This document shows, piece after piece, positions 9,431-17,876 of a DNA stretch of 64,000 nucleotides (position 1 is its first letter; each line of letters begins with the position of its first letter). Under the pieces are notes generated by a model. The model had not been told where the DNA came from and made no database searches. It saw nothing but the letters and a program-made list of their open reading frames with translations. Position numbers and translations under genes: made by a program. Source of the stretch: Faecalibacterium sp. (GTDB taxonomy: Bacteria > Bacillota > Clostridia > Oscillospirales > Ruminococcaceae); contig JALCRP010000005.1 in NCBI GenBank assembly GCA_022652735.1, positions 56,181 to 120,180 on the forward strand, given 5' to 3'.

Positions 9431-9468
9431 ATGTATCATATAGTATGCATTACGTACTATTTTGTCAA
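9431..9468 (-). promoter_or_regulatory. padR promoter and likely PadR operator
   Basis: On the minus strand TTGACA (9463-9468) and TACTAT (9440-9445) are 17 bp apart. The spacer and -10 form an inverted repeat, ATAGTA-N9-TACTAT, and ATGTATCATA follows downstream. A near-consensus promoter overlaid by dyad symmetry is the expected PadR operator layout. Confidence 0.7.
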
Positions 9469-9597
9469 GGGCTTTTTCTCATTTTTTTGAAAATTTCAAA
9501 AAGCGCCCCGCCTTTGCGGTTTTTCCGCAAAAACGAAGCGCCTGTTAGATTGAAATGATACTTTGGAAAAAACAGGCCAAAGCGTTCTTCTGCCCGT

Positions 9598-10038
9598 TCA
9601 GCTGCAAATCTGCTGCATCATCGCGCGGAACTGCTCTGCCAGCTGCTCCTGATTGATGGGCAGCTGATATGTGATCTCGGCCGAATCGGGCATGTTATCC
9701 GGCACAAAAAATTCCGTCGGCTTTTTCAGGTCCTTCGCGTCGATCAGCCAGCCGCCGCGCGCGGTGTGCTCGGCATGGGCGATGTCCATCTCGTCGAGCT
9801 GAATGCGGCTGCCCACAGGGTTGCCGTCGGCGTCGATCTGAATCAAAAGCATTTCGCGTTTTTCGGGCTTAAAGGCCAGCACATAGTTCGATACCTTTGC
9901 CGCCAGCAGCTTTTTCTTTACAGAATACGCATACACCAGCCGAAAATTCTGCCGCCCCTGCGTTTTGGTTGCAAAAACCGTCTCGAGCAGCAGTTTTGTG
10001 GCGTTGCTTTTTGCCTCGCTTGCTTTTTCTCCTGCCAT
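9598..10038 (-). CDS. conserved hypothetical protein, 146 residues
   Basis: I do not recognise this family. The protein is soluble and of mixed alpha/beta character, with no signal peptide or membrane segment. GGAGG precedes the ATG by seven bases, and an extended -10 TGCTATAAT on the minus strand (10180-10188) lies upstream, so it is a real gene. It stands alone between the padR operon and ktrA. Near the C-terminus it has a helix INQEQLAEQFRAMMQQI. No function is proposed. Confidence 0.7.
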   Translation of the reverse strand: MAGEKASEAKSNATKLLLETVFATKTQGRQNFRLVYAYSVKKKLLAAKVSNYVLAFKPEKREMLLIQIDADGNPVGSRIQLDEMDIAHAEHTARGGWLIDAKDLKKPTEFFVPDNMPDSAEITYQLPINQEQLAEQFRAMMQQICS

Positions 10039-10242
10039 CGTAAAATCCCTCCGTATCAGCCTGTTCCTTTTTGGGTGCTTGCGGCCTTTGCGCGCCCCGT
10101 TGCTTTTGCGCGCCGGCCGGCGCTTGGCGGCGGGCCGGCAAAGGCATCCGGGCGTATGTGCGGCTGGCCGCCTACGGTTATTATAGCATGATTTTTTTCA
10201 GATTCCTACCAAAATTTAGTCGTAACTACAAAAAATCAGCAC

Positions 10243-10286
10243 AAAAAATGCAGGCTTGTTGTGGAAGATTTGCCAACAGCCTGCAT
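10243..10286 (-). terminator. terminator of ktrB-ktrA
   Basis: The minus strand reads ATGCAGGCTGTTG, a loop, then CAACAAGCCTGCAT followed by TTTTT. It lies about 30 bases after ktrA. Confidence 0.8.
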
Positions 10287-10314
10287 CTTTTGCCGCAGTT
10301 CATCGTGCGGCGCG

Positions 10315-10968
10315 TTATTTCAGATTTTTGACGATCTTTTCTACGTCTCTGTCGCGGCCGAACACCATCATGTGCTCGCTGCCGTCAAACACGTAATCCG
10401 CGCCCGGCAGCGCGATCGTCTCGCCGGCCTTTTTCACGGCCAAAATGCTGCAATTATATTCCACGCGGAAGTTCAGCTCCCGGATGGTTTTGCCCACCCA
10501 CGCGGGCAGCGTAGCAATCTCATAAACGGAAACCTCTTTTGTCAGCTCCATGTAATCGAACACTTTGCTCTTGGCGCAGCGCACCGCCAAGCGCTCGGCG
10601 AAATCGCGCTCGGGGTAAATTACCTCGTCGGCGCCGTTGCGCAGCAAAAATTTTGCCTGAATATCGCGCGAAGCGCGGCTGACAACCTTTTGCGCGCCCA
10701 TTTCCTTGAGCATATCGGTAATAACGAGGCTTGACTGAAAATCGTTGCCAACGCAAACAAAGCACATATCATAGTTTGCCACGCCCAGCGTACTCAGCAC
10801 ACTATCCTTGGTGCAATCGCCGATCTCGACGCTGGTAGCAACCTGCATCACGGTGCGGATGCGATCCTCGCGGGTATCCACCGCCATCACCTCGCAGCCG
10901 GTTTCCACCAGTTTGCGTGTCAAATGCTGGCCAAAACGGCCAAGGCCGATTACTAAGAATGATTTCAT
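10315..10968 (-). CDS. ktrA: KtrA/TrkA potassium channel gating subunit
   Basis: Cytoplasmic RCK ring subunit that gates the KtrB potassium transporter. The Rossmann motif GLGRFGQHL is at residues 8-16, with the adenosine-binding acidic residue in AVDTRED and a Cys/Gly-rich middle (GDCTKD). The C-terminal 80 residues form RCK_C, which in Firmicutes binds cyclic di-AMP. The length of 217 residues is normal for KtrA. The ATG has AAGGAG before it. It lies 47 bases after ktrB in the same orientation. Confidence 0.93.
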   Translation of the reverse strand: MKSFLVIGLGRFGQHLTRKLVETGCEVMAVDTREDRIRTVMQVATSVEIGDCTKDSVLSTLGVANYDMCFVCVGNDFQSSLVITDMLKEMGAQKVVSRASRDIQAKFLLRNGADEVIYPERDFAERLAVRCAKSKVFDYMELTKEVSVYEIATLPAWVGKTIRELNFRVEYNCSILAVKKAGETIALPGADYVFDGSEHMMVFGRDRDVEKIVKNLK

Positions 10969-11015
10969 GGTATCTTCTCCTTACACATTTTCCCGCCATT
11001 GCGGGCCGACAACAT

Positions 11016-12371
11016 TTAGCCGATAGAAACCTTTTCTTCCGGGCAGCGCGCCTCGCCGGGGTTGCGGTTTTCCGTAAACAACAGCGCAAAGCTTAAAGAG
11101 CCGACACGGCCCCAGTACATCAAAAGCACCAAAACCAGCCGTGAAAACACGTTTGCAGCGGCCGTCGTGCCTACCGAAAGCCCGACCGTGCCGATGGCGC
11201 TTGTCGCCTCAAACAAAGCATCCTGCAGGCCGATCACCGGCTGTGCAATGCAGATCGCCAGCGTGGCGATCAAAATGGCGGCGAGGTTGATCGTGCACAC
11301 GGCGTTGGCGCGGCGCAGGCTGTCAGATTCCAGCCGGCGGCCGAACACGTTATTGTCGGCCTCATTGCGGATGGAGTTCCAGCTTGAAATGGCGATGATC
11401 GCCAGCGTCGTCGTTTTAATGCCGCCGGCCGTGCCGCCCGAAGAGCCGCCTACGAACATCAGCAGCACCGTCAAAAGGCGGCCGCTGCCCGTCATCGCCG
11501 CGGTATCTACCACGTTAAAGCCCGCCGTACGCGGCGTTACCGAGCAAAACAGCGCATCCAAAATCTGCTGCCACACGGGCATGCCGGCCAGCGTATTATC
11601 TGCCTCCAGCACCCAGAACAGCAGCGTCCCGCCCGCGATCAGGATCGCCGTGACGGTCAGCGTAATTTTGGTGTGCAGCTGATAATGGGAAAAGTGCAGG
11701 CCGTTTTTTTGCAGATCGGCCCAGACGAAAAAGCCGATGCCGCCCACGGCGATCAGCATGCAGATCGTCAGGCAGACGACAGGATCGTCGGCCCAAAGCA
11801 CCAGCGAGGAATACGGCTCCAGCGTACCCATCAAATCAAACCCGGCGTTGCAAAAGGCCGAAATCGAATGAAACACGGCAAACCACAGCCCTTTTGCCCA
11901 GCCGAACTTCGGCACAAAGCGCGTGGCCAGCAGCAGCGCGCCGCCGCCTTCAAACAGCGCCGTGCCCACGATGATTTTATGAAACAGGCGCACAATACCG
12001 CCCACGTACAGGCTGTTGACGCTTTCCTTCATCAGGGTGCGCGCCCGCAAGCCGATGCGCCGCCGCAAAAACATGCCGAACATGGCAAGGATTGTCATAA
12101 ACCCCAGCCCGCCAACTTGAATCAGGCCCAGAATGACAATTTGGCCAAACAGCGTAAAGGTGGTGAACGTATCGCCTACCACAAGGCCTGTCACACAGGT
12201 AGCGCTTGTGGCCGTAAACAGGCTGCTGACAACATCCATCCCGCCCGGCGCGTAGGTTGCGGCCGGCAGGCACAGCAGCGCCGTGCCCGCGGCGATGAGC
12301 AAAAAGTAGCCCAGCGCCACGATCTGCGGGTAGGTCAGCCGGATATAATGCGCATGCAAGAGCTGCTTCAT
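11016..12371 (-). CDS. ktrB: KtrB/TrkH potassium transporter
   Basis: Membrane pore subunit of a Ktr-type potassium uptake system (451 residues). Four selectivity-filter regions are visible: TSATCVTGL, FCNAGFDL, GGSSGGTAGG and TSAIGTVGLS. Each repeat has the M1-P-M2 pattern. AGAGGAG precedes the ATG. It is the first gene of the ktrB-ktrA operon. The C-terminus (residues 430-451) is charged and cytosolic. Confidence 0.93.
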   Translation of the reverse strand: MKQLLHAHYIRLTYPQIVALGYFLLIAAGTALLCLPAATYAPGGMDVVSSLFTATSATCVTGLVVGDTFTTFTLFGQIVILGLIQVGGLGFMTILAMFGMFLRRRIGLRARTLMKESVNSLYVGGIVRLFHKIIVGTALFEGGGALLLATRFVPKFGWAKGLWFAVFHSISAFCNAGFDLMGTLEPYSSLVLWADDPVVCLTICMLIAVGGIGFFVWADLQKNGLHFSHYQLHTKITLTVTAILIAGGTLLFWVLEADNTLAGMPVWQQILDALFCSVTPRTAGFNVVDTAAMTGSGRLLTVLLMFVGGSSGGTAGGIKTTTLAIIAISSWNSIRNEADNNVFGRRLESDSLRRANAVCTINLAAILIATLAICIAQPVIGLQDALFEATSAIGTVGLSVGTTAAANVFSRLVLVLLMYWGRVGSLSFALLFTENRNPGEARCPEEKVSIG

Positions 12372-12526
12372 AATGCCGCTCCTCTTTGCAAAATCTCTAA
12401 TTCTATCATTTGTTACTGCCCTTTGCGGCCACTGCTTTGGCGGCCATTTTCCCTGTGAATAAAAGGTACGGGCCCTCTTTGAAAGCGAAGGCCCGCCGAT
12501 TCAGCCGTTCTGTTGACATCCATCCG

Positions 12527-12555
12527 ATTATCGTAAATATTATGTGTTCTGTCAA
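12527..12555 (-). promoter_or_regulatory. promoter for ktrB-ktrA
   Basis: On the minus strand TTGACA (12550-12555), 17 bp, GATAAT (12527-12532). The leader of about 150 bases contains a hairpin with arms CGGGCC and GGCCCG. I could not match it to the cyclic di-AMP (ydaO) riboswitch. Confidence 0.6.
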
Positions 12556-12631
12556 CCCCACATGCGTGGGATAATAGTTACAATTTGCCCCAAAATCCCC
12601 TTTCTTTTGCATGTACGCCGAAAAGCAAAAG

Positions 12632-12658
12632 AAAAAGCCCTGCTTTACAGCAGAGCTT
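12632..12658 (-). terminator. terminator of the tRNA operon
   Basis: The minus strand reads GCTCTGCTGTAAAGCAGGGC followed by TTTTTCTTTT, starting right after the CCA end of tRNA-Glu. Confidence 0.85.
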
Positions 12659-12733
12659 TGGTGACCCGTGCGGGAATTGAACCCACGTTACAGCCGTGAA
12701 AGGGCCGTGTCTTAACCGCTTGACCAACGGGCC
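12659..12733 (-). tRNA. tRNA-Glu (anticodon UUC)
   Basis: The acceptor stem GGCCCGT pairs with ACGGGTC, followed by discriminator A and an encoded CCA. The anticodon loop CTTTCAC carries TTC, and the stem CGGCC/GGCTG closes it. The T arm has GGGTTCAATTCCC. Confidence 0.95.
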
Positions 12734-12819
12734 ATGCACAGGATTTCGCTAAAAAAATGGGCCTACACCGTCACCCACTATTGCAGGCAACACCTACTTT
12801 TTTAACCAAACCCTGCAGG

Positions 12820-12896
12820 TGGTAGCGGTAACTGGATTTGAACCGGTGACACTTCGGGTATGAACCGAATGCTCTAGCCAACTGAGCTATACCGCC
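12820..12896 (-). tRNA. tRNA-Met (anticodon CAU)
   Basis: GGCGGTA acceptor stem, D arm AGCTCAGTTGGCTAGAGC, anticodon loop TTCATAC, T arm CCGGTTCAAATCCAG, encoded CCA. The body matches elongator tRNA-Met rather than initiator tRNA (no GGG/CCC anticodon stem). A lysidine-modified tRNA-Ile2 is the less likely alternative. Confidence 0.9.
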
Positions 12897-12930
12897 ACAT
12901 AGAATGCGCCCTAAAAATGGGCGCTTTATT

Positions 12931-12959
12931 ATTATAGGGAAAAGAGGACATCTTGTCAA
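12931..12959 (-). promoter_or_regulatory. consensus promoter of the tRNA-Met/tRNA-Glu operon
   Basis: Perfect TTGACA (12954-12959), 17 bp, perfect TATAAT (12931-12936) on the minus strand. A GCGCCC/GGGCGC hairpin (12907-12923) lies between the start point and the first tRNA. Confidence 0.85.
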
Positions 12960-12990
12960 GCAGAAAATCTCGTCTTTGCAAAAAATGTGG

Positions 12991-13033
12991 AAAAAGAAAG
13001 CGGCGCCCCGCCCAAAAACAGGCAAAGCGCCGC
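12991..13033 (-). terminator. terminator of serS
   Basis: The minus strand reads GCGGCGC, an internal TTTGCC/GGGCGG pairing and GCGCCGC, then TTTCTTTTT. A DnaA-box match TGTGGAAAA (12986-12994, plus strand) lies at its edge. Confidence 0.75.
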
Positions 13034-13047
13034 AGAAGGCTGCTTGT

Positions 13048-14379
13048 TTATGCTTTTTTGTTGGTCGGGATGAGAACCTTTGTCCCGCCCATATACGGCT
13101 GCAGCACGGCCGGGATCGTCACAGTGCCATCCGCCTGCAGATGGTTTTCCAAAAAGGCGATCAGCATGCGCGGCGGCGCCACGCAGGTGTTGTTCAGCGT
13201 ATGGGCCAGATAGGTTTTGCCGTCGGCGCCCTTTACGCGGATATGCAGGCGGCGGGCCTGCGCATCGCCCAAGTTGGAGCAGCTGCAAACCTCAAAATAT
13301 TTCTGCTGGCGCGGGCTCCATGCCTCGATGTCGCAGCTCTTGACCTTCAAATCGGCCAAATCGCCCGAGCAGCATTCCAGCTGGCGCACCGGAATTTCCA
13401 TGCTGCGGAACAGCTCGACGGAGTTATGCCACAGCTTATCATACCACTCCATGCTCTCCTCGGGGCGGCAGACTACAATCATTTCCTGCTTTTCAAACTG
13501 ATGGATGCGGTAAATGCCGCGCTCCTCGATGCCGTGTGCGCCCTTTTCCTTGCGGAAGCACGGGCTGTAGCTCGTCAGCGTCAGGGGCAGCTTGGCCTCG
13601 TCGAGCGTCTCATCAATAAAGCGGCCGATCATCGTGTGCTCGCTCGTGCCGATGAGGTAAAGGTCCTCGCCCTCGATTTTGTACATCATAGCGTCCATTT
13701 CCGGGAAGCTCATAACGCCCTTTACCACGTTGCCGTGCATCATGAAGGGCGGGATAACATAGGTAAAGCCCTTGTTAATCATGAAATCACGCGCATACGC
13801 CAGCACAGCCTCGTGCAGGCGCGCAATATTGCCCAGAAGATAATAGAAGCCGTTGCCGGCCACACGGCCGGCCGCATCCATGTCGATGCCCTCAAAGCTC
13901 TCCATGATCTCAGTGTGATACGGGATCGGGAAATCAGGCACGACAGGCTCGCCAAAGCGCTGTACCTCAACGTTATGGGTATCGTCGGGGCCGATGGGTA
14001 CGCTGGGGTCGATCATCTGCGGGATAGTGTAAAGGATTTCGAGCCGGCGCGCGTCCAGCTTTTCCTCGTCGGCTTCCAGCTCCTTCAAATGCTCGGCCTC
14101 GGCGTTTACCTTGGCGCGCACTTCGTTCACCTTTGCCTCGGCCTCGGCCTTGGCGGCTTCGTCCGCCGCCTTTTTCACGGCGCCCATCAGCATGCCGATA
14201 CTTTTCGACAGCTGGTTGCGCTCGGCGCGCAGGGCCTCGGCCTCCTGCAAATCGGCGCGGTACTTCGCGTCAACTTCGATCACCTCATCCACAAGGGGCA
14301 GCTTGGCATCCTGAAACTTCTTTTTGATGTTTTCCTTTACGGCATCCGGATTTTCGCGGATGAACTTCATATCCAGCAT
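13048..14379 (-). CDS. serS: seryl-tRNA synthetase
   Basis: Class II aminoacyl-tRNA synthetase charging tRNA-Ser (443 residues). The N-terminal 110 residues form the long antiparallel coiled-coil arm that grips the tRNA variable arm (AEAEAKVNEVRAKVNAEAE). Motif 2 is visible in CFRKEKGAHG ... RIHQFEKQEM, and motif 3 in NNTCVAPPRMLIAFLEN. It is 24 bases downstream of parB and may be part of the par transcript. No T-box leader is visible before it. Confidence 0.95.
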   Translation of the reverse strand: MLDMKFIRENPDAVKENIKKKFQDAKLPLVDEVIEVDAKYRADLQEAEALRAERNQLSKSIGMLMGAVKKAADEAAKAEAEAKVNEVRAKVNAEAEHLKELEADEEKLDARRLEILYTIPQMIDPSVPIGPDDTHNVEVQRFGEPVVPDFPIPYHTEIMESFEGIDMDAAGRVAGNGFYYLLGNIARLHEAVLAYARDFMINKGFTYVIPPFMMHGNVVKGVMSFPEMDAMMYKIEGEDLYLIGTSEHTMIGRFIDETLDEAKLPLTLTSYSPCFRKEKGAHGIEERGIYRIHQFEKQEMIVVCRPEESMEWYDKLWHNSVELFRSMEIPVRQLECCSGDLADLKVKSCDIEAWSPRQQKYFEVCSCSNLGDAQARRLHIRVKGADGKTYLAHTLNNTCVAPPRMLIAFLENHLQADGTVTIPAVLQPYMGGTKVLIPTNKKA

Positions 14380-14403
14380 AGATGGTTCCTCTTTCTTGTA
14401 ATT

Positions 14404-15327
14404 TTATCGTGTTATCGTGATTTGTCCGATACTTTTTGTATCTTTTGCGGCCGGCTTTGCTTCGCCGGTACGGTCGTATCTGCCCAGTAGGTTTGCAAAG
14501 GCGCGCAGCTGCTCATCGGAGTAGAAGTGCAGCGTCAGCGTCCCCTGCCCTTTTTTGTAATCGACCTTTACCTCATTGCCCAGCGCCTCTTTCAGGCTCA
14601 GCTCCACCTCTACGGGCAGCGCGGGCCGCGGCGGGGCCGCCTTAGGCGGCTTTTCGGGCTTTGCCAGCTTTTTGCAAAGGGCTTCCGCCTGCCGCACATT
14701 GAGGTTTTGCATCGTGATCTCGTGCGCGGCACGGCTCATCATAGCTTCCTCGGGCAAGCCAAGGATGACCTTGGCGTGGCCGGGCGTGATTGCGCCGTTT
14801 TTCAAAAGCTCAAGCGCATCCTTCGGCAGATTCAAAAGGCGCAGCGAATTTGCCAGCGCCGAGCGGCTTTTGCCCAGCTTTTCGGCCGCCTGCTCCTGTG
14901 TCAGGCCGCAGCGATCCATCAAATCACGCACACCAAGCGCTTCTTCGACAGGATCAAGGTCCTCACGCTGCAAGTTTTCAATCAGCGCCAGCTCCATCGC
15001 CTGCTCGTCCGTGACATCCTTAATAATAACGGGCACTTCCGTCAGGCCCGCAAGGCGCGCGGCGCGCCAGCGGCGCTCGCCTGCAATGATGGTATAGCCC
15101 GCAGTGCCCTTGGGCCGTACAGCGATCGGCTGCAGCAGGCCATGCTCGCGGATAGAAGCGGCCAGCTCGCCAAGGGCGGCCTCTGTAAAGGTTTTGCGGG
15201 GCTGGCCGGGGTCCGGCTCAATCTCCCGCAGGGGCAGCGTATCCACGCTGTTGCCCTCTAAGCTCGGCGCGGCATCCTCAAAGATGCTGTCAAGCCCGCG
15301 GCCGAGGCCGCCTTTTCCTTTTGGCAT
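14404..15327 (-). CDS. parB: chromosome partitioning protein ParB (Spo0J)
   Basis: CTP-dependent DNA clamp that loads at parS and spreads (307 residues). N-terminal domain with box I (GLLQPIAVRP) and box II arginine patch GERRWRAA. The central helix-turn-helix is LTQEQAAEKLGKSRSALANSLRLL. A Lys/Pro-rich linker and a short dimerisation domain follow. It lies 17 bases after parA. Its cognate site is the palindrome at 16561-16576. Confidence 0.95.
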   Translation of the reverse strand: MPKGKGGLGRGLDSIFEDAAPSLEGNSVDTLPLREIEPDPGQPRKTFTEAALGELAASIREHGLLQPIAVRPKGTAGYTIIAGERRWRAARLAGLTEVPVIIKDVTDEQAMELALIENLQREDLDPVEEALGVRDLMDRCGLTQEQAAEKLGKSRSALANSLRLLNLPKDALELLKNGAITPGHAKVILGLPEEAMMSRAAHEITMQNLNVRQAEALCKKLAKPEKPPKAAPPRPALPVEVELSLKEALGNEVKVDYKKGQGTLTLHFYSDEQLRAFANLLGRYDRTGEAKPAAKDTKSIGQITITR

Positions 15328-15344
15328 TTTTTGTTCCTCCCGGC

Positions 15345-16115
15345 TTATTTTTCGCGGCGGTTGTTATGGATAAATTCAAGCGCCATATCGGTATAGGCTT
15401 CTGTGCCCTTTCCGCTCGGCTCGTAATAGTTGATCGGCTGGCCGTAGCTCGGCGCCTCCGAAAGGCGCACCGCGCGCGGCACTGTGGTTTTGTACACCTT
15501 ATCGCCAAAGAACTTTTTCACCTGATCGACCACTTGGATCGTCAGATTCATGCGGCCGGAGTACATCGTAAACACAACGCCCTCCACATCTAAGTAGGCG
15601 TTATACTTTTTGCGCACCGTTTTTAGGGTGCTCATCAGCTCGGACAAGCCCTCCAGCGCATAATATTCGCACTGAATCGGGATCAACACACTATCACATG
15701 TGCACAGAGCGTTCAGCGTCAGCAAATCGAGGCTTGGCGGGCAATCAATAAAGATAAAATCATACTGCCCGGTTACCGGGGCAAGCCCACGGCGCAGGCA
15801 GCTTTCGCGGTTTGGCACCTCGACAAGCTCCAGCCCAGCGCCCGCCAGCTGTGTATTGGCCGGGATGATGTCGACGCGGAACTTGGTATGCTGGATCGTT
15901 TCTTCCGCCTTGGCCTCGCCGATCAGCAGCTCATAAACACCCTTTTCCACGCTGCGTTTGGCGATGCCGTAGCCGCTGGTAGTATTTCCCTGTGGGTCCA
16001 TATCCACGATCAGCACCCGCTTGCCCAGCGCCGCGACGCAGGAGGACAGGTTTACGGCTGTGGTTGTTTTGCCCACGCCGCCTTTCTGGTTTGCTACTGC
16101 TACGATTTTTGCCAC
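15345..16115 (-). CDS. parA: chromosome partitioning ATPase ParA (Soj)
   Basis: Deviant Walker ATPase (256 residues). The P-loop KGGVGKTT is at residues 11-18, the Walker A' segment is DMDPQGN, and Walker B is FIFIDCPPSL. The start codon is GTG, supported by GGAGG eight bases before it. It works with ParB in origin segregation and, in Firmicutes, modulates DnaA. Confidence 0.95.
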   Translation of the reverse strand: MAKIVAVANQKGGVGKTTTAVNLSSCVAALGKRVLIVDMDPQGNTTSGYGIAKRSVEKGVYELLIGEAKAEETIQHTKFRVDIIPANTQLAGAGLELVEVPNRESCLRRGLAPVTGQYDFIFIDCPPSLDLLTLNALCTCDSVLIPIQCEYYALEGLSELMSTLKTVRKKYNAYLDVEGVVFTMYSGRMNLTIQVVDQVKKFFGDKVYKTTVPRAVRLSEAPSYGQPINYYEPSGKGTEAYTDMALEFIHNNRREK

Positions 16116-16183
16116 GTTTTTCCTCCCTGATACGCATTTTTAGCGCGGCTTTTGCCGCCGTGCCCCGTTTTCATGCAAAAAGT

Positions 16184-16211
16184 ATTATAACACAGCTCTG
16201 CCTTGTTTCAA
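16184..16211 (-). promoter_or_regulatory. promoter for parA-parB
   Basis: On the minus strand TTGAAA (16206-16211), 16 bp, TATAAT (16184-16189), about 70 bases before the GTG start of parA. Confidence 0.65.
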
Positions 16212-16274
16212 ATGCTTTCCCCGGAATTTGCGCACATTTTATGCCGCTTTTGGGTTTGTGCTGTGCCTTTTGCG

Positions 16275-16487
16275 CTACAAACGCGGCTTTTCGCCCAAGC
16301 CGTATCGCGCGTACATCTCCAGCATATTGCGATAATAAATTTTCCAGCCCAATGCCTCACGATAGCCGGCTGTCTTTTGCTTTTCGGTGGCTTTCCCTTT
16401 TTCCAGCCGCAAAAGTGCATCCGCGTACAGGGTTTCCAGCTCTCGCTGCATGGCTTGATAGGCCGCCAGTTTTTCTGTATCCGTCAT
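16275..16487 (-). CDS. small hypothetical protein, 70 residues
   Basis: A charged, largely helical protein beginning MTDTEKLAAY, with a heptad-like N-terminal half (AMQRELETLYADALLRLEKG) and an aromatic-rich C-terminal half (KIYYRNMLEMYARYGLG). AGGAG precedes the ATG. An ATG ten codons upstream lacks a ribosome binding site. It sits between parA and the parS site, where Bacillus has no gene. I do not recognise the family. Its position suggests, but does not show, a link to chromosome segregation. Confidence 0.7.
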   Translation of the reverse strand: MTDTEKLAAYQAMQRELETLYADALLRLEKGKATEKQKTAGYREALGWKIYYRNMLEMYARYGLGEKPRL

Positions 16488-16560
16488 GCTTTTCTCCTCT
16501 TTTGTTTTCGTAAGCATAGCACAGTTTTTCTTGTGTTACAATTTTTGTGCGCAGGCGCAA

Positions 16561-16576
16561 TGTTCCACGTGGAACA
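16561..16576. promoter_or_regulatory. parS: parS site
   Basis: Perfect 16-bp palindrome TGTTCCACGTGGAACA, matching the ParB-binding consensus TGTTNCACGTGNAACA. It lies upstream of the parAB genes, as in many Firmicutes. Confidence 0.95.
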
Positions 16577-16597
16577 TCTAACACAAGCATAACTCAA

Positions 16598-16637
16598 AAA
16601 GCCCTCCCCTGCCCTGCGGCAGGAGAAGGCTTTTCTG
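16598..16637 (-). terminator. terminator after noc
   Basis: AAAAGCC and GGCTTTT flank a CTCCCCTGCC/GGCAGGAG stem, giving a hairpin with T-runs on both strands. It ends the minus-strand noc transcript about 105 bases after the stop. Confidence 0.8.
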
Positions 16638-16741
16638 TTAAGGGATCTTATTTAGGCGGCGCATGTTTTTGCGCCGTAGTCGGCGTTTTAGGTTTTCCTG
16701 TGCTTTGCCGGCCCGTGCCGGCCTTTTCAGGCTGTGCTGAT

Positions 16742-17701
16742 TTAGTGGACGGCCGTTTCGCCGGTAGTCGGGATGCGGACGGTATATTCGATGTATCCTT
16801 CCGTTTCCCGTTTTGTAGTAGAGGCCGGCACACCGTTTTCCGTCATCAGGCGGATGGCGTGGTTGATCGTATTGACAAAGATGCGCACATCTTTTACCAT
16901 CGGCAGCTTGCGCGGTTTGGGGCGGGCATTTAGTAAAGCATCCACATAGGTATCCGCCGCGCGCGCCGTTAAATGGTGCGATGCCATATAGCCCAGCGCC
17001 TGATCGCGCAGCGCATCCGGCAGGCGCAGCGCAGCGCGCGCATGGCGCTCGGTCAAGCCGTTTTGCACAATAAAGGTTTGCTGCCCATCCGAAAGCTGCA
17101 ACAAGCGCAGCTTATTCGCCAGCGTAGGCTGAGAGATACCAAGGCGGCGGGCCGCATCGGCTTGGCTGCATGCCCACAACGACATTACATCGCGGATGCC
17201 GCGCGCCTGCTCAAAGGGATCTAAATCTCGGCGCTGGATGTTTTCCAGTAAGCCAAGCGCAGCGGCCTGTTCATCGGTAGGATCATACAAAATGGCCGGA
17301 AGCTGGGCCATATTGGCCAAAATGCAGGCGCGCAAGCGGCGTTCGCCCGCAATCAGCTGGTAGTGGCCCTCAAACCGCCGCACCGTGATGGGCTGAAGCA
17401 GGCCGTTTTCGCGGATGCTCTCGGCCAGCTCCGCAAGGCAATCCGGGTCAAACTCGCGCCGGGCCTGATAGGGCGAAGGATCTACTTTTTCGGGGTCTAT
17501 GTAAATCAGTTTGCCTTTCGGCTTTGTCATTGTCAGCAACGCAGGCACCTCCTTGTCCACATCGGATTCGTCGCTTTGCCTTGCCGAGGTTTTCTCGGCA
17601 AGCAGCTCCTGAAAAGGCAGCGGGTAAAGCCACGCCGGAAAAAGAAGCCGACATTCTTCGTCTTCTTGTTCTGTATCCAAATTTTTCAAAAAAGCTTTCA
17701 T
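16742..17701 (-). CDS. noc: ParB-family nucleoid occlusion protein Noc
   Basis: A second ParB-family protein (319 residues), here called Noc because it sits beside rsmG, the Firmicutes noc position. The ParB N-terminal domain spans about 65-150, with box II GERRLRA and the LLENIQRRDLDPFEQA motif. The helix-turn-helix is CSQADAARRLGISQPTLANKLRLL. An N-terminal extension of about 60 residues replaces the short membrane-targeting helix of Bacillus Noc; residues 1-10 (MKAFLKNLDT) could still form a short amphipathic helix. A second parB copy with another role cannot be excluded. Confidence 0.8.
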   Translation of the reverse strand: MKAFLKNLDTEQEDEECRLLFPAWLYPLPFQELLAEKTSARQSDESDVDKEVPALLTMTKPKGKLIYIDPEKVDPSPYQARREFDPDCLAELAESIRENGLLQPITVRRFEGHYQLIAGERRLRACILANMAQLPAILYDPTDEQAAALGLLENIQRRDLDPFEQARGIRDVMSLWACSQADAARRLGISQPTLANKLRLLQLSDGQQTFIVQNGLTERHARAALRLPDALRDQALGYMASHHLTARAADTYVDALLNARPKPRKLPMVKDVRIFVNTINHAIRLMTENGVPASTTKRETEGYIEYTVRIPTTGETAVH

Positions 17702-17768
17702 TTGAACAACCTTCGCTATTTCTCGGGAAATCTCCCGGCGTTTCCGCCATTTTGTGGCCGAATAGAAG

Positions 17769-17826
17769 AACCGGGCCTATCCGTAGTGGTTTTCATGAGA
17801 AAACTGTACCACAGATAGACCCGGTT
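17769..17826. repeat. long imperfect hairpin between rsmG and noc
   Basis: AACCGGGCCTATCCG and its near complement in GATAGACCCGGTT form a stem of about 25 bp around the loop TCATGA, with GTTTTC/GAAAAC at the top. There is no T-run on either side, so it is not an ordinary terminator. Confidence 0.6.
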
Positions 17827-17876
17827 TGCACGAAAAATCGTTCGTCACACTTCCCGCAGAAGAGACAATTCCTGCC

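Noticed and set aside
12372..12530. ydaO cyclic di-AMP riboswitch before ktrB
   Set aside because: No match to its conserved core; only a simple hairpin is seen.
12406..12612. 68-residue minus-strand open frame upstream of ktrB
   Set aside because: Covers the ktrB promoter; no ribosome binding site.
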